Shown: piece after piece, positions 1-6,951 of the stretch
How positions within the stretch are numbered: the stretch's first letter is position 1
Layout of the letters: every line of letters begins with the position of its first letter
Assembly: GCA_018402615.1 (NCBI GenBank)
Contig: JAGYIH010000028.1
Coordinates: 1-10,541, forward strand
Source of the DNA: Aquiluna sp.
GTDB lineage: Bacteria; Actinomycetota; Actinomycetes; Actinomycetales; Microbacteriaceae
DNA: 10,541 nucleotides
Reading direction: 5' to 3'
The notes under the pieces: model-generated
Seen by the model: only the letters and a program-made list of their open reading frames with translations
Database searches by the model: none
Told to the model about the DNA's origin: nothing
Translations under genes and position numbers: made by a program

Positions 1-18
1 GCCCAAAAATCTCATTCT

Positions 19-37
19 GGTAAATCCTGTGTTTACC
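19..37. promoter_or_regulatory. Inverted repeat GGTAAA-N7-TTTACC, candidate operator
   Basis: Perfect 6-bp arms GGTAAA (19-24) and TTTACC (32-37) are separated by 7 nt, giving a 19-bp dyad about 85 nt ahead of the lipoprotein start. The size suits a dimeric helix-turn-helix repressor or activator. No regulator gene is in the window, so the protein that might bind is unknown. A 6-bp dyad can occur by chance, so this is a candidate only. Confidence 0.3.
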
Positions 38-80
38 GTGCGTTTCTTAGGAGTTTGAGCGCTAGAGTTTCAGCAATTCA

Positions 81-95
81 GGCGTGAATAACGCC
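81..95. promoter_or_regulatory. Inverted repeat GGCGT-N5-ACGCC in the leader
   Basis: Perfect 5-bp GC-rich arms GGCGT (81-85) and ACGCC (91-95) surround a 5-nt loop, 14 nt upstream of the SD at 110-115. In RNA it would be a small hairpin just before the ribosome binding site. In DNA it would be a 15-bp dyad usable as an operator. No T-run follows, so it is not a terminator. It does not resemble a riboswitch class that I know. Confidence 0.28.
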
Positions 96-109
96 AACAA
101 AATCTATCC

Positions 110-115
110 AGGAGG
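110..115 (+). promoter_or_regulatory. Strong SD (AGGAGG) that sets the TTG start at 121
   Basis: AGGAGG matches the full anti-SD core and lies 5 nt before TTG 121. Starting there puts a basic N-terminus (MKLK) directly before the hydrophobic signal peptide. This supports the TTG start over any downstream codon and suggests strong translation of the binding protein. Confidence 0.8.
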
Positions 116-120
116 ATATC

Positions 121-1212
121 TTGAAGCTCAAGAACGCATCCGCCGCATTCGCCCTACTGGGCGCATCGGCACTAGTTCTTTCAGGTTGTGCAGCTGCCCC
201 AGAGGCAGCGCCAACCGCCACCGCTACCGCCACCGCTACTGAGGCCCCAGTCGAGACAGTGGACTTCCTAGCCTGCGCCGTCTCCGACGAGGCAAGCTTT
301 GAAGACAAGTCATTCAACGAGTCAGTAATGGACGGACTGGTAAAGGCTGAGGCCGAGGTTGGCGTGCAGATTGGCTTTGCCGAGTCCGCATCCGCTGAGG
401 AGTTCGGTCCAAACCTGCAGGCCATGGTTGACCAGTCCTGCGACATCACCTTTGCAGTTGGCTTCAACCTGGTTGCAGATGCGAACCTAGCTGCCGCTGC
501 CAACGCAGACGTCAACTTTGTGACCATCGACGGCTGGAGCGAGGGCAACCCCAACCTAAAGCCAGTTACCTACGCAATGAACCAGTCCAGCTACCTAGCT
601 GGCTACCTGGCAGCCGCCTACTCGACCACCAAGGTTGTTGGCACCTACGGTGGAGTTCAGATCCCGGCAGTTACCGACTTCATGGACGGCTTCTACTACG
701 GAGCTAAGGCTTACGGCACCGAGAACGGTGTTGAAGTAACAGTTGTTGGTTGGGATGCAGTAGCCCAGGCCGGTTCCTTCATGGGTGGGTTCGCTCCTAA
801 CTCAGGTGAGTCAAAGGCAATCGCAGCAACTCTGATCAACGAGGGTGCTGACGTTTTGTTCCCAGTAGGTGGCGACCAGTTTGGTGCCGTCTCCGAGGCC
901 ATCAAGGAAGCCGGCGTTGAAGGCGTCATGATCGGTGTTGACAAGGACATCGCACTAACCTCTCCAGAGTACGCAAGCATGACCTTGACCTCTGCTGAGA
1001 AGCGCATGACCAACGCCGTTTACGACATCATTGCTGAGCTATCCGCAGGCGGAGCCTTCAGTGGCGATTCCTACGTTGGCACTTTGGCAAACGGTGGCAC
1101 GGGCCTGAGCCCGCTGTATGCATTTGAGTCAGAGGTCTCGGACGCAGTCAAGGCTCGCCTTGCCGAGATCGAAGCCGGCATCATTGCTGGTGAGATCAAC
1201 CCACTGAGCTAA
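121..1212 (+). CDS. BMP-family ABC transporter substrate-binding lipoprotein, nucleoside-specific (predicted)
   Basis: Predicted extracytoplasmic, lipid-anchored binding protein that captures nucleosides for the ABC importer encoded next (363 aa). A type II signal peptide is visible: MKLK, a hydrophobic core at residues 6-20, then lipobox L20-S21-G22-C23, with C23 as the acylated residue. A Pro/Ala/Thr linker follows (about 24-45), containing four Thr-Ala pairs encoded by a tandem DNA repeat. The mature domain shows BMP (PnrA-like) hallmarks: a D-x-x-SFEDKSFNES segment (56-68), AVGF (112-115), an NQSSYLAGYLAA segment (154-165) and IGVDKD (271-276). C52 and C107 could form a disulfide (inference). 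The gene ends in tandem TAA stops and is separated from the ATPase gene by a terminator-like hairpin, which would favour more binding protein than transporter. It is similar in role to B. subtilis NupN (YufN). The exact ligand cannot be read from sequence, but the downstream genes argue for nucleosides. Confidence 0.93.
   Translation: MKLKNASAAFALLGASALVLSGCAAAPEAAPTATATATATEAPVETVDFLACAVSDEASFEDKSFNESVMDGLVKAEAEVGVQIGFAESASAEEFGPNLQAMVDQSCDITFAVGFNLVADANLAAAANADVNFVTIDGWSEGNPNLKPVTYAMNQSSYLAGYLAAAYSTTKVVGTYGGVQIPAVTDFMDGFYYGAKAYGTENGVEVTVVGWDAVAQAGSFMGGFAPNSGESKAIAATLINEGADVLFPVGGDQFGAVSEAIKEAGVEGVMIGVDKDIALTSPEYASMTLTSAEKRMTNAVYDIIAELSAGGAFSGDSYVGTLANGGTGLSPLYAFESEVSDAVKARLAEIEAGIIAGEINPLS
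214..237 (+). repeat. Two tandem copies of a 12-bp unit coding Thr-Ala pairs in the lipoprotein linker
   Basis: ACCGCCACCGCT is repeated exactly twice, in frame, encoding residues 32-39 (TATATATA); the nearby context is P31 and T40-E41. Each unit is itself two near-identical hexamers. It lies in the flexible tether between the lipidated cysteine and the binding domain, where length change by slippage would be tolerated. Confidence 0.8.
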
Positions 1213-1232
1213 TAAATCAAGAAACAAAGTTT

Positions 1233-1267
1233 GGGGCCGCGGGAGTAATCCTGCGGCCCCTTTCTTT
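1233..1267 (+). terminator. Intrinsic terminator or attenuator between binding protein and ATPase genes
   Basis: A 12-bp stem pairs 1233-1244 (GGGGCCGCGGGA) with 1249-1260 (TCCTGCGGCCCC), with one G-U wobble (1241:1252). It closes on the loop GTAA (1245-1248), a GNRA tetraloop in RNA. TTTCTTT (1261-1267) follows directly. It lies 20 nt after the stop of the lipoprotein gene and 34 nt before the ATPase start. As the next gene follows within 90 nt without a clear promoter, partial read-through is likely. The hairpin would also protect the lipoprotein mRNA 3' end (inference). Confidence 0.85.
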
Positions 1268-1288
1268 GGCAGAATAGAGTGCTGCACG

Positions 1289-1294
1289 AAGGAG
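1289..1294 (+). promoter_or_regulatory. SD (AAGGAG) that sets the TTG start at 1302
   Basis: AAGGAG is 7 nt before TTG 1302. The resulting N-terminus (MKLELRGITKRFG) matches the usual first beta strand of the ABC domain, so no other start is needed. Confidence 0.75.
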
Positions 1295-1301
1295 TGCTCA
1301 A

Positions 1302-2807
1302 TTGAAATTAGAGCTACGCGGAATCACGAAGCGCTTTGGTGCGCTGGTAGCAAATGACGCCATCGACCTCACCGTTGAAGCCGGTGAAATCCACGCCCTG
1401 CTGGGTGAAAACGGTGCTGGCAAGTCCACCCTGATGAATGTGCTCTACGGCTTATACACCGCTGATGAGGGTCAAATCCTGCTGGACGACAAGGCACAAA
1501 ACTTCGGCGGTCCGGGTGACGCGATGGCTGCCGGCATTGGCATGGTGCACCAGCACTTTATGTTGATCCCGGTGTTTACGGTCGCTGAGAACGTTGCTCT
1601 TGGTCACGAGCCAACCGGGTTCGCCGGCTCTTTGGACATGGCAACTGCTCGCAAGCGAGTCAAGGAAATCTCTGACCGCTTCGGTTTCAATGTTGACCCG
1701 GACGCGCTAATTCAAGATCTGCCGGTAGGTGCTCAGCAGCGGGTTGAGATTATCAAGGCGCTCTCAAGAGATGCCAAAGTTTTAGTTTTGGATGAACCCA
1801 CGGCCGTGCTAACTCCGCAGGAGACCGACGAGCTCATGCAAATCATGCGGCAGTTGGCAAAGAGCGGCACTTCAATTGTCTTCATTACCCACAAGCTCCG
1901 AGAGGTTCGCGAGGTCGCTGACCGCATCACGGTTATACGACTCGGCAAAGTGGTTGGAACAGCCAAGCCAACCGACTCCACATCGGAGCTTGCCTCAATG
2001 ATGGTGGGTCGGGACGTGGGATTGACGGTCACTAAGAGTGGCTCTGAGCCCGGTCCTGAGGTCTTGAAGGTGCAGGGCGTTTCGGTCCTGGATGACCGAA
2101 TGCAGCGCGCTGTGAATGATGTTTCGTTCTCGGTTCACGGTGGCGAGATTCTCGCACTCGCGGGTGTTCAGGGAAATGGCCAGACCGAGCTGGCCGAGGC
2201 TCTCTTGGGACTCAGAAGCGTGATTAGAGGCGCCGGCACGATTGAGATCAACGGCAAGGACCTGACATCAGCGTCGGTTCGCGAGGTATTGGAAGCCGGT
2301 GTTGCATTCATTCCTGAGGATCGCAAAAAAGACGGTCTGGTTGCGGAGTTCACGATTGCGGAGAACCTGATGCTGAATCAGTCCTTTAAATCTCGCTTCA
2401 CAAAACCATCGGGCATAAATTTTGCATCTCGTAAATCAATTGCGACAGATTTGGTGAAGCGTTTCGATGTTAGAACTCCCTCCATCGACACCCCGGCTGG
2501 AAAGCTATCGGGTGGAAATCAGCAGAAGGTTGTGGTTGCTCGCGAGCTATCACGAGATGTTGATCTGCTAATCGCCTCTCAGCCAACCCGCGGGGTTGAC
2601 GTTGGATCGATCGAGTTCATTCACGAGCAGATTCTTTCTGAGCGCGAAAAAGGCAAGGCGGTGGTCTTGATATCAACCGAGTTGGACGAGGTATTGGCAT
2701 TGGCTGACCGTATCGCGGTGATGTATCGCGGCAAGATTGTTGGGATTGTCGGTCCCGAAACATCAAGAGAGAGCCTTGGCAAGATGATGGCGGGAGTAAG
2801 CGCATGA
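1302..2807 (+). CDS. Nucleoside ABC importer ATP-binding protein with two fused NBDs
   Basis: Cytoplasmic ATPase that powers the nucleoside importer (501 aa, the usual length of the RbsA/NupO-type double ATPases). NBD1 has Walker A GENGAGKST (35-43), a Q-loop at Q84, signature LPVGAQQ (140-146), Walker B with D164-E165, and H-loop H197. NBD2 starts near 253. Its P-loop is GVQGNGQTE (288-296) without the Lys-Ser/Thr, its signature LSGGNQQ (402-408) is intact, its Walker B region reads DLLIASQP (421-428) with no catalytic Glu, and E461 stands where the H-loop His would be. Such a degenerate second site is common in this family, so it is probably ancestral and not damage. One ATPase with two halves fits the two following permease genes. 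The stop overlaps the next start as ATGA, indicating translational coupling. Similar in role to B. subtilis NupO (YufO). Confidence 0.95.
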   Translation: MKLELRGITKRFGALVANDAIDLTVEAGEIHALLGENGAGKSTLMNVLYGLYTADEGQILLDDKAQNFGGPGDAMAAGIGMVHQHFMLIPVFTVAENVALGHEPTGFAGSLDMATARKRVKEISDRFGFNVDPDALIQDLPVGAQQRVEIIKALSRDAKVLVLDEPTAVLTPQETDELMQIMRQLAKSGTSIVFITHKLREVREVADRITVIRLGKVVGTAKPTDSTSELASMMVGRDVGLTVTKSGSEPGPEVLKVQGVSVLDDRMQRAVNDVSFSVHGGEILALAGVQGNGQTELAEALLGLRSVIRGAGTIEINGKDLTSASVREVLEAGVAFIPEDRKKDGLVAEFTIAENLMLNQSFKSRFTKPSGINFASRKSIATDLVKRFDVRTPSIDTPAGKLSGGNQQKVVVARELSRDVDLLIASQPTRGVDVGSIEFIHEQILSEREKGKAVVLISTELDEVLALADRIAVMYRGKIVGIVGPETSRESLGKMMAGVSA

Positions 2808-4027
2808 GCCAAAAAGACGACCGTCTTTCCCAGGCGCTGAAGGAGATTCTTGCGGGCGGACTCACCCGAACAGTCATTGCGGTCGTGCTGGGTTTCTTGG
2901 TCGGTGCAATCTTTATGGTTGTTTCAAACAAGGAATTCCTGGCAACCCTGGGCTACTTTTTCTCACGCCCGCTTGATGCGTTTGGTGCGGCGTGGAACGT
3001 GGTGGCAAATGGCTATGGAGCTTTGTTCCGCGGCGCTATCTTCAATGCCGATGCCGAGACTTTTGAAAAGGCAATTCGCCCGCTAACCGAGACCCTAAGA
3101 CTCGGCGCTCCTTTGATCGCAGCCGGTCTTGGAATCGGGCTGACATTTAGGGTCGGGCTTTTCAACATCGGTGGCACCGGGCAGTTGATATTTGGAATCA
3201 TTTTTGCGACCTGGATCGCAACCCGCATCGAGTTGCCATTTGTGCTGCACACCGTCGTAGCGATGATTGCGGGCATTCTGGGCGCCACGCTGCTGGGAGC
3301 CTTGGTTGGCTTCCTGAAAGCCAGGACCGGAGCTCACGAGGTTATCGTGACCATCATGCTGAACTACATAGCTCTGTCGTTCTTTACATTTTTGATGCGT
3401 GACCCAAACCTGCTGCAGGAAGAGCGGGCATCTGGAAACCCCAAGGCTGACCCGGCTGCAGAGTCGGCACTGTTGCCAAGGCTGTTCGGGGACGACTTCG
3501 CACTGCACTACGGGCTGATCTTGGCTTTGGTCGCGGTGGTGGTCTACTGGTGGCTGATGGAGCGCTCCACAATTGGCTACCGGCTGCGCATGGTTGGTCA
3601 CAACCCGGATGCCGCAAAGACCGCTGGTATAAACGTGGGACGGACCTACATTATTGCGATGGGTCTGTCCGCAGCTTTTGTTGGAGTTGCAGCAGGTAAC
3701 CAGGCTCTTGGTTCGGCGACCGGAATGATTCCCTCCTCGCACGCCAACATCGGTTTTGATGCCATCACCGTGGCGTTGCTTGGCGGATCCTCTGCACCGG
3801 GCATCTTGCTGGCCGGGCTACTTTTTGGAGCGTTTAAGGCGGGGGCCCCGAGCATGCAGGTAATCGGCATTTCGCCAGAGGTGCTGGGTATCGTGCAGGC
3901 CGCCATCGTGCTCTTCATTGCGGCACCGCCGCTGATCAGGGCAATGTTCCGACTGCCCGGACCTCAGACCACAAACGCGCTTGCTGCAATTCGAGATCGA
4001 CTCTTCAGAAGGGGAGGTGCGAAATGA
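2804..4027 (+). CDS. Nucleoside ABC importer permease 1 (BPD_transp_2 family)
   Basis: Inner-membrane subunit of the importer (407 aa). About nine hydrophobic segments are visible, near residues 22-40, 100-118, 122-140, 147-170, 181-198, 233-250, 280-298, 318-345 and 359-377. Family marks include FRVGLFNIGGTGQLIFG (115-131), GAHEVIVTIMLNYIA (176-190) and the cytoplasmic coupling loop VGHNPDAAKTAGINV (264-278), which should contact the ATPase. The ATG overlaps the ATPase stop by 4 nt (ATGA) and has GGGAG at 2792-2796. It overlaps the second permease in the same way. This arrangement of two unlike permeases after one double ATPase matches the NupP/NupQ (YufP/YufQ) order of Bacillus. Substrate is inferred from the neighbours. 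Confidence 0.93.
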   Translation: MSQKDDRLSQALKEILAGGLTRTVIAVVLGFLVGAIFMVVSNKEFLATLGYFFSRPLDAFGAAWNVVANGYGALFRGAIFNADAETFEKAIRPLTETLRLGAPLIAAGLGIGLTFRVGLFNIGGTGQLIFGIIFATWIATRIELPFVLHTVVAMIAGILGATLLGALVGFLKARTGAHEVIVTIMLNYIALSFFTFLMRDPNLLQEERASGNPKADPAAESALLPRLFGDDFALHYGLILALVAVVVYWWLMERSTIGYRLRMVGHNPDAAKTAGINVGRTYIIAMGLSAAFVGVAAGNQALGSATGMIPSSHANIGFDAITVALLGGSSAPGILLAGLLFGAFKAGAPSMQVIGISPEVLGIVQAAIVLFIAAPPLIRAMFRLPGPQTTNALAAIRDRLFRRGGAK

Positions 4028-5271
4028 ATCCGCTGAGTGAACAGAAGGTTGGCGTCAAAGCACCTGCCGTGATGGGCGCCATCGGTGGACTGGTGCTGCT
4101 ATTTTTTGGTTTCGGTGGCCAGCCGGGTGAAGTTGCCTTCCAGCTCTCGAGGCGTCAGGACACAATTCAGCTGGACCCAATCGTGGTTGATTCAGTCCTA
4201 CTCGGGATTGTCTCTGGATCATCGATGATCGCCATTGCCGCGGTCTCACTGTCGCTTTCGTTGCGCCAGCGCAAGACTCCGGTCTGGCTCTCCTCAATCT
4301 TTGGCCTTATCGGTGTTATTTCACTCCTGGGCTGGCTGGCAAGCGGCAACGCAGTGCCTGTCGCATTCATTGCCGGAACCGCGCTGGTGTTGGCGGTACC
4401 GATCATGCTGGGCGCCATGGCGGGTGTGATGAGTGAGCGGGTTGGAGTGACCAACATTGCAATCGAGGGTCAGCTTCTTACCGGTGCGTTTATGGCTGCG
4501 GTCGTGACCACAATCACCAAGAGCTACACCATTGGAATTACAGCAGCCATGATCACCTCGGCAGTGTTCTCGATGATTCTGGCCGTTTTCGCAATCAAAT
4601 ACATGGCTCAGCAAATCATTGTCGGCGTGGTGCTAAACGTGCTTGCAATTGGCGTGACCAACTTTTTGTTCCAGCAGTGGCTCAAGGAAGACGGTGAAAA
4701 CCTAAACTTCCCAGGCACCTTGGACATCATCAAGATTCCATTTTTGAGCGACCTGCCCATTTTGGGACCAGTGTTGTTTGAGAACCGCCTCACCGTCTAC
4801 CTCGCGATCTTGCTGGTGCCACTCCTATGGTTCGTGATGTTCAAGACCAAATTGGGACTTCGAGCTCGCGCGGTTGGTGAGCACCCGCTCGCCGCCGACA
4901 CCGTTGGTATTAACGTGCGCCGCACCCGGTTCTGGTGGGTAACAATCGGTGGAGCGGTCGCAGGTCTTGGTGGAGCGGCACTAACCGTTGGAAATGCCGG
5001 TGCGTTTGGTCGCGAGATGGTTGGTGGTCTGGGCTTTATCGCTCTAGCGGTAATGATTCTCGGTCGCTGGCATCCGATTACCGCATCGCTTGCGGCTCTT
5101 TTGTTTGGCTTTTCGATTATCTTGCGGGTCTGGGCAAACCAGGTTTCACCCGGCATTCCATCCGACTTCATTGCGATGGTGCCATACGTGGTTACCATCA
5201 TTGCAGTTGTTGGTTTTGTTGGCGGCTCCAGAGCTCCAAAGGCTTTGGCGCAGCCATATGTGAAGGGATAG
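4024..5271 (+). CDS. Nucleoside ABC importer permease 2 (BPD_transp_2 family)
   Basis: Second membrane subunit, forming a heterodimer with permease 1 (415 aa). The core carries SERVGVTNIAIEGQLLTGAF (137-156), which matches the conserved glycine-rich region of this family, and a coupling loop VGEHPLAADTVGINV (284-298) similar to that of permease 1. The family core of about 310 residues is preceded by roughly 110 extra residues with about three hydrophobic segments (near 14-32, 55-80 and 88-106). Such a long N-terminus is, as I recall, usual in actinobacterial versions and absent from the shorter Bacillus NupQ. ATG 4024 overlaps the previous stop by 4 nt and follows a strong SD, GGGGAGGTG (4011-4019). 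The stop TAG is 2 nt before the cytidine deaminase start. Confidence 0.93.
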   Translation: MNPLSEQKVGVKAPAVMGAIGGLVLLFFGFGGQPGEVAFQLSRRQDTIQLDPIVVDSVLLGIVSGSSMIAIAAVSLSLSLRQRKTPVWLSSIFGLIGVISLLGWLASGNAVPVAFIAGTALVLAVPIMLGAMAGVMSERVGVTNIAIEGQLLTGAFMAAVVTTITKSYTIGITAAMITSAVFSMILAVFAIKYMAQQIIVGVVLNVLAIGVTNFLFQQWLKEDGENLNFPGTLDIIKIPFLSDLPILGPVLFENRLTVYLAILLVPLLWFVMFKTKLGLRARAVGEHPLAADTVGINVRRTRFWWVTIGGAVAGLGGAALTVGNAGAFGREMVGGLGFIALAVMILGRWHPITASLAALLFGFSIILRVWANQVSPGIPSDFIAMVPYVVTIIAVVGFVGGSRAPKALAQPYVKG

Positions 5272-5273
5272 TT

Positions 5274-5669
5274 TTGGAAGTCAACTGGGCAGAACTCAAA
5301 GCAGCGGCCATCAAAGCACTGGACTCCTCCTATGCCCCGTACTCAAACTTTCCGGTTGGTGCCGCTGCCCTGACTGATAAGGGTCAGATCATTACCGGAG
5401 CAAATGTTGAAAACGCCTCATATGGTCTCGGACTGTGTGCCGAGTGCTCGCTTATTAGCGAGTTATTTAGAACCGGAGGCGGCAAGCTAGTCGCCTTTGC
5501 CTGTGTCGACAAACACGGCAACGAGCTGATGCCATGCGGTCGCTGCCGCCAGCTGCTCTATGAACACCATGCACCCGGCATGCTTCTAAACACCGTCTCT
5601 GGAATCAAGTCCATTCAAGAGGTATTGCCTGACGCCTTTGGACCTGATGACCTTTTGGAGCGCAAGTGA
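5274..5669 (+). CDS. cdd: Cytidine deaminase
   Basis: Zinc enzyme that hydrolytically deaminates cytidine and deoxycytidine to uridine and deoxyuridine in pyrimidine salvage. At 131 aa it has the usual length of the small homotetrameric class. The substrate-binding NVENASYG segment (44-51) leads to C55-A56-E57, with zinc ligand C55 and proton-shuttling E57. The second zinc motif PCGRCRQ (87-93) supplies C88 and C91. The N-terminal YAPYSNFPVGAA (20-31) is also typical. TTG 5274 is chosen because AAGGGA (5263-5268) lies 5 nt upstream and the resulting protein aligns from the first helix. The open frame continues upstream into the permease gene, but that part is not Cdd-like. The gap to the permease stop is 2 nt, and the TGA overlaps the next start as GTGA. 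It removes the amino group so that the following phosphorylase can act on uridine-type nucleosides. Confidence 0.95.
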   Translation: MEVNWAELKAAAIKALDSSYAPYSNFPVGAAALTDKGQIITGANVENASYGLGLCAECSLISELFRTGGGKLVAFACVDKHGNELMPCGRCRQLLYEHHAPGMLLNTVSGIKSIQEVLPDAFGPDDLLERK

Positions 5670-6943
5670 GTTTTAGTGCAGTTGAACTAATTATCAAAAA
5701 GCGAGAGCGCAATTCGCTTTCGACTCAGGAGATCAACTGGCTAATTGAGAACTACACCAGCGGGGCGGTGGCAGATGAGCAGATGTCAGCCATGGCAATG
5801 GCAATCCTTATAAATGGCATGGAGCGCGAAGAGATTCGTGATCTGACGATGGCGATGATCGCCTCCGGTGAGCGACTTGACTTCTCTGGGCTCAGTGCAC
5901 CGACCGCAGATAAGCACTCAACCGGAGGAGTTGGGGACAAGATCACTTTGCCACTGGCTCCACTGGTTGCCTCCTACGGCGTTGCAGTTCCTCAGCTCTC
6001 TGGGCGAGGGCTTGGCCACACCGGTGGCACTCTTGACAAGCTCGAGGCGATTCCGGGCTGGCAGGCAGGACTTTCCAATACCGAGCTCTACTCCCAATTG
6101 GCAGAAATTGGCGCTGTGATTTGCGCTGCCGGATCAGGTCTTGCTCCTGCCGATCGAAAGCTCTACTCGCTTCGAGACGTGACTGGAACCGTTGAGGCGA
6201 TTCCTTTGATTGCCTCCTCAATCATGAGCAAGAAGATTGCCGAGGGGACCTCGGCTTTGGTGCTGGACGTAAAGGTTGGATCGGGTGCATTTATGAAGAC
6301 CCTGGACAGAGCAACCGAGTTGGCAAGGGTTTTGGTTGCGCTGGGTCAGGATGCGGGCGTCAAGACCAGTGCGCTGCTGACAGACATGTCAACACCGCTG
6401 GGGCTCAAGATTGGTAACTCGTTAGAGGTCGAGGAATCAATTGAGGTTCTTACTGGTGGGGGACCGAGCGATGTTATTGAGCTGACGGTTGAACTTGCTC
6501 GCGAGATGCTCGCTCACGTTGGAATCAAGGACGTGGACCCAAGGGAGAATCTCAGCAACGGCAAAGCCATGGATGTTTGGCGCAAGATGATTTCAGCTCA
6601 GGGTGGGGATCCGGATGCGCAGCTACCAAAGGCTAAAAACTCTCACACCATCAGGGCCAACTCAGACGGTTTTGTCTTCCAGCTCGACGCTCTCTCGCTA
6701 GGTGTTTCATCCTGGCGACTGGGTGCTGGTCGCGAGCGCAAAGAGGATCAGGTTCAGTTTGGTGCCGGTATAGAACTGCACCACCAGATTGGCGCCAAGG
6801 TCTCTGCTGGTGATGCCCTGATGACGTTATTTACTGATACTCCGGAAAAGTTTGAGAGGGCCATTGAGATAGCCGAGGCTGGTATTCAGATTTCGGCTGG
6901 GCAACCCGCGGAGCGTAAGCTCATCCTTGGCAGAATCAGTTAG
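5666..6943 (+). CDS. deoA: Thymidine (pyrimidine nucleoside) phosphorylase
   Basis: Phosphorolysis of thymidine, deoxyuridine and possibly uridine to the free base and (deoxy)ribose-1-phosphate, in the cytosol (425 aa, near the family norm). The N-terminal alpha domain and glycine-rich phosphate region KHSTGGVGDK (83-92) are present. The family signature SGRGLGHTGGTLDKLE (112-127) is complete. H84, R170, S185 and K189 line up with E. coli thymidine phosphorylase H85, R171, S186 and K190, as far as can be judged by eye. The C-terminal domain has RLGAGRERKEDQV (351-363) followed by AGIELHHQIGAKVSAGDAL. GTG 5666 overlaps the cdd stop (GTGA). Whether it is thymidine-specific or a broad pyrimidine phosphorylase cannot be decided from sequence alone. 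The neighbouring Cdd, which also yields uridine, makes a broad range plausible. Confidence 0.94.
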   Translation: MSFSAVELIIKKRERNSLSTQEINWLIENYTSGAVADEQMSAMAMAILINGMEREEIRDLTMAMIASGERLDFSGLSAPTADKHSTGGVGDKITLPLAPLVASYGVAVPQLSGRGLGHTGGTLDKLEAIPGWQAGLSNTELYSQLAEIGAVICAAGSGLAPADRKLYSLRDVTGTVEAIPLIASSIMSKKIAEGTSALVLDVKVGSGAFMKTLDRATELARVLVALGQDAGVKTSALLTDMSTPLGLKIGNSLEVEESIEVLTGGGPSDVIELTVELAREMLAHVGIKDVDPRENLSNGKAMDVWRKMISAQGGDPDAQLPKAKNSHTIRANSDGFVFQLDALSLGVSSWRLGAGRERKEDQVQFGAGIELHHQIGAKVSAGDALMTLFTDTPEKFERAIEIAEAGIQISAGQPAERKLILGRIS

Positions 6944-6951
6944 GACACACC

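Larger units (their letters stand above)
1..120. promoter_or_regulatory. Non-coding leader upstream of the nucleoside-binding lipoprotein gene
   Basis: No coding region could be supported here. The stretch carries two perfect inverted repeats (19-37 and 81-95) and ends in a strong SD. The promoter of the lipoprotein gene, and perhaps of the whole uptake operon, should lie here. I could not place convincing -35 and -10 boxes. TAGAGT at 63-68 fits the loose actinobacterial TAnnnT pattern, but nothing like TTGACA sits 16-18 nt upstream. The region may also hold the end of an upstream intergenic space that starts outside the window. Confidence 0.55.

Noticed and set aside
78..554. A 158-codon open frame on the - strand opposite the lipoprotein gene
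   Set aside because: It mirrors the signal peptide and Thr-Ala repeat of the real gene and shows only Ser/Ala-rich sequence.
1271..1280. Possible -10 box (TAGAGT at 1275-1280) before the ATPase gene
   Set aside because: No -35 partner is seen, and transcription would begin at or near the SD. The same hexamer at 63-68 also lacks a -35 partner, so neither is called as a promoter.
3095..3742. A 215-codon open frame on the - strand inside permease 1
   Set aside because: It is fully antisense to a clear membrane protein gene, its product is Gln/His/Cys-rich low-quality sequence without a recognisable fold, and it has no independent context. It is a by-product of the codon usage of the real gene.
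4935..5273. In-frame upstream extension of cdd into permease 2 (a fused 244-residue protein)
   Set aside because: The added part is Trp/Arg/Cys-rich antiphase permease sequence. Cdd similarity begins at TTG 5274, which has its own SD.
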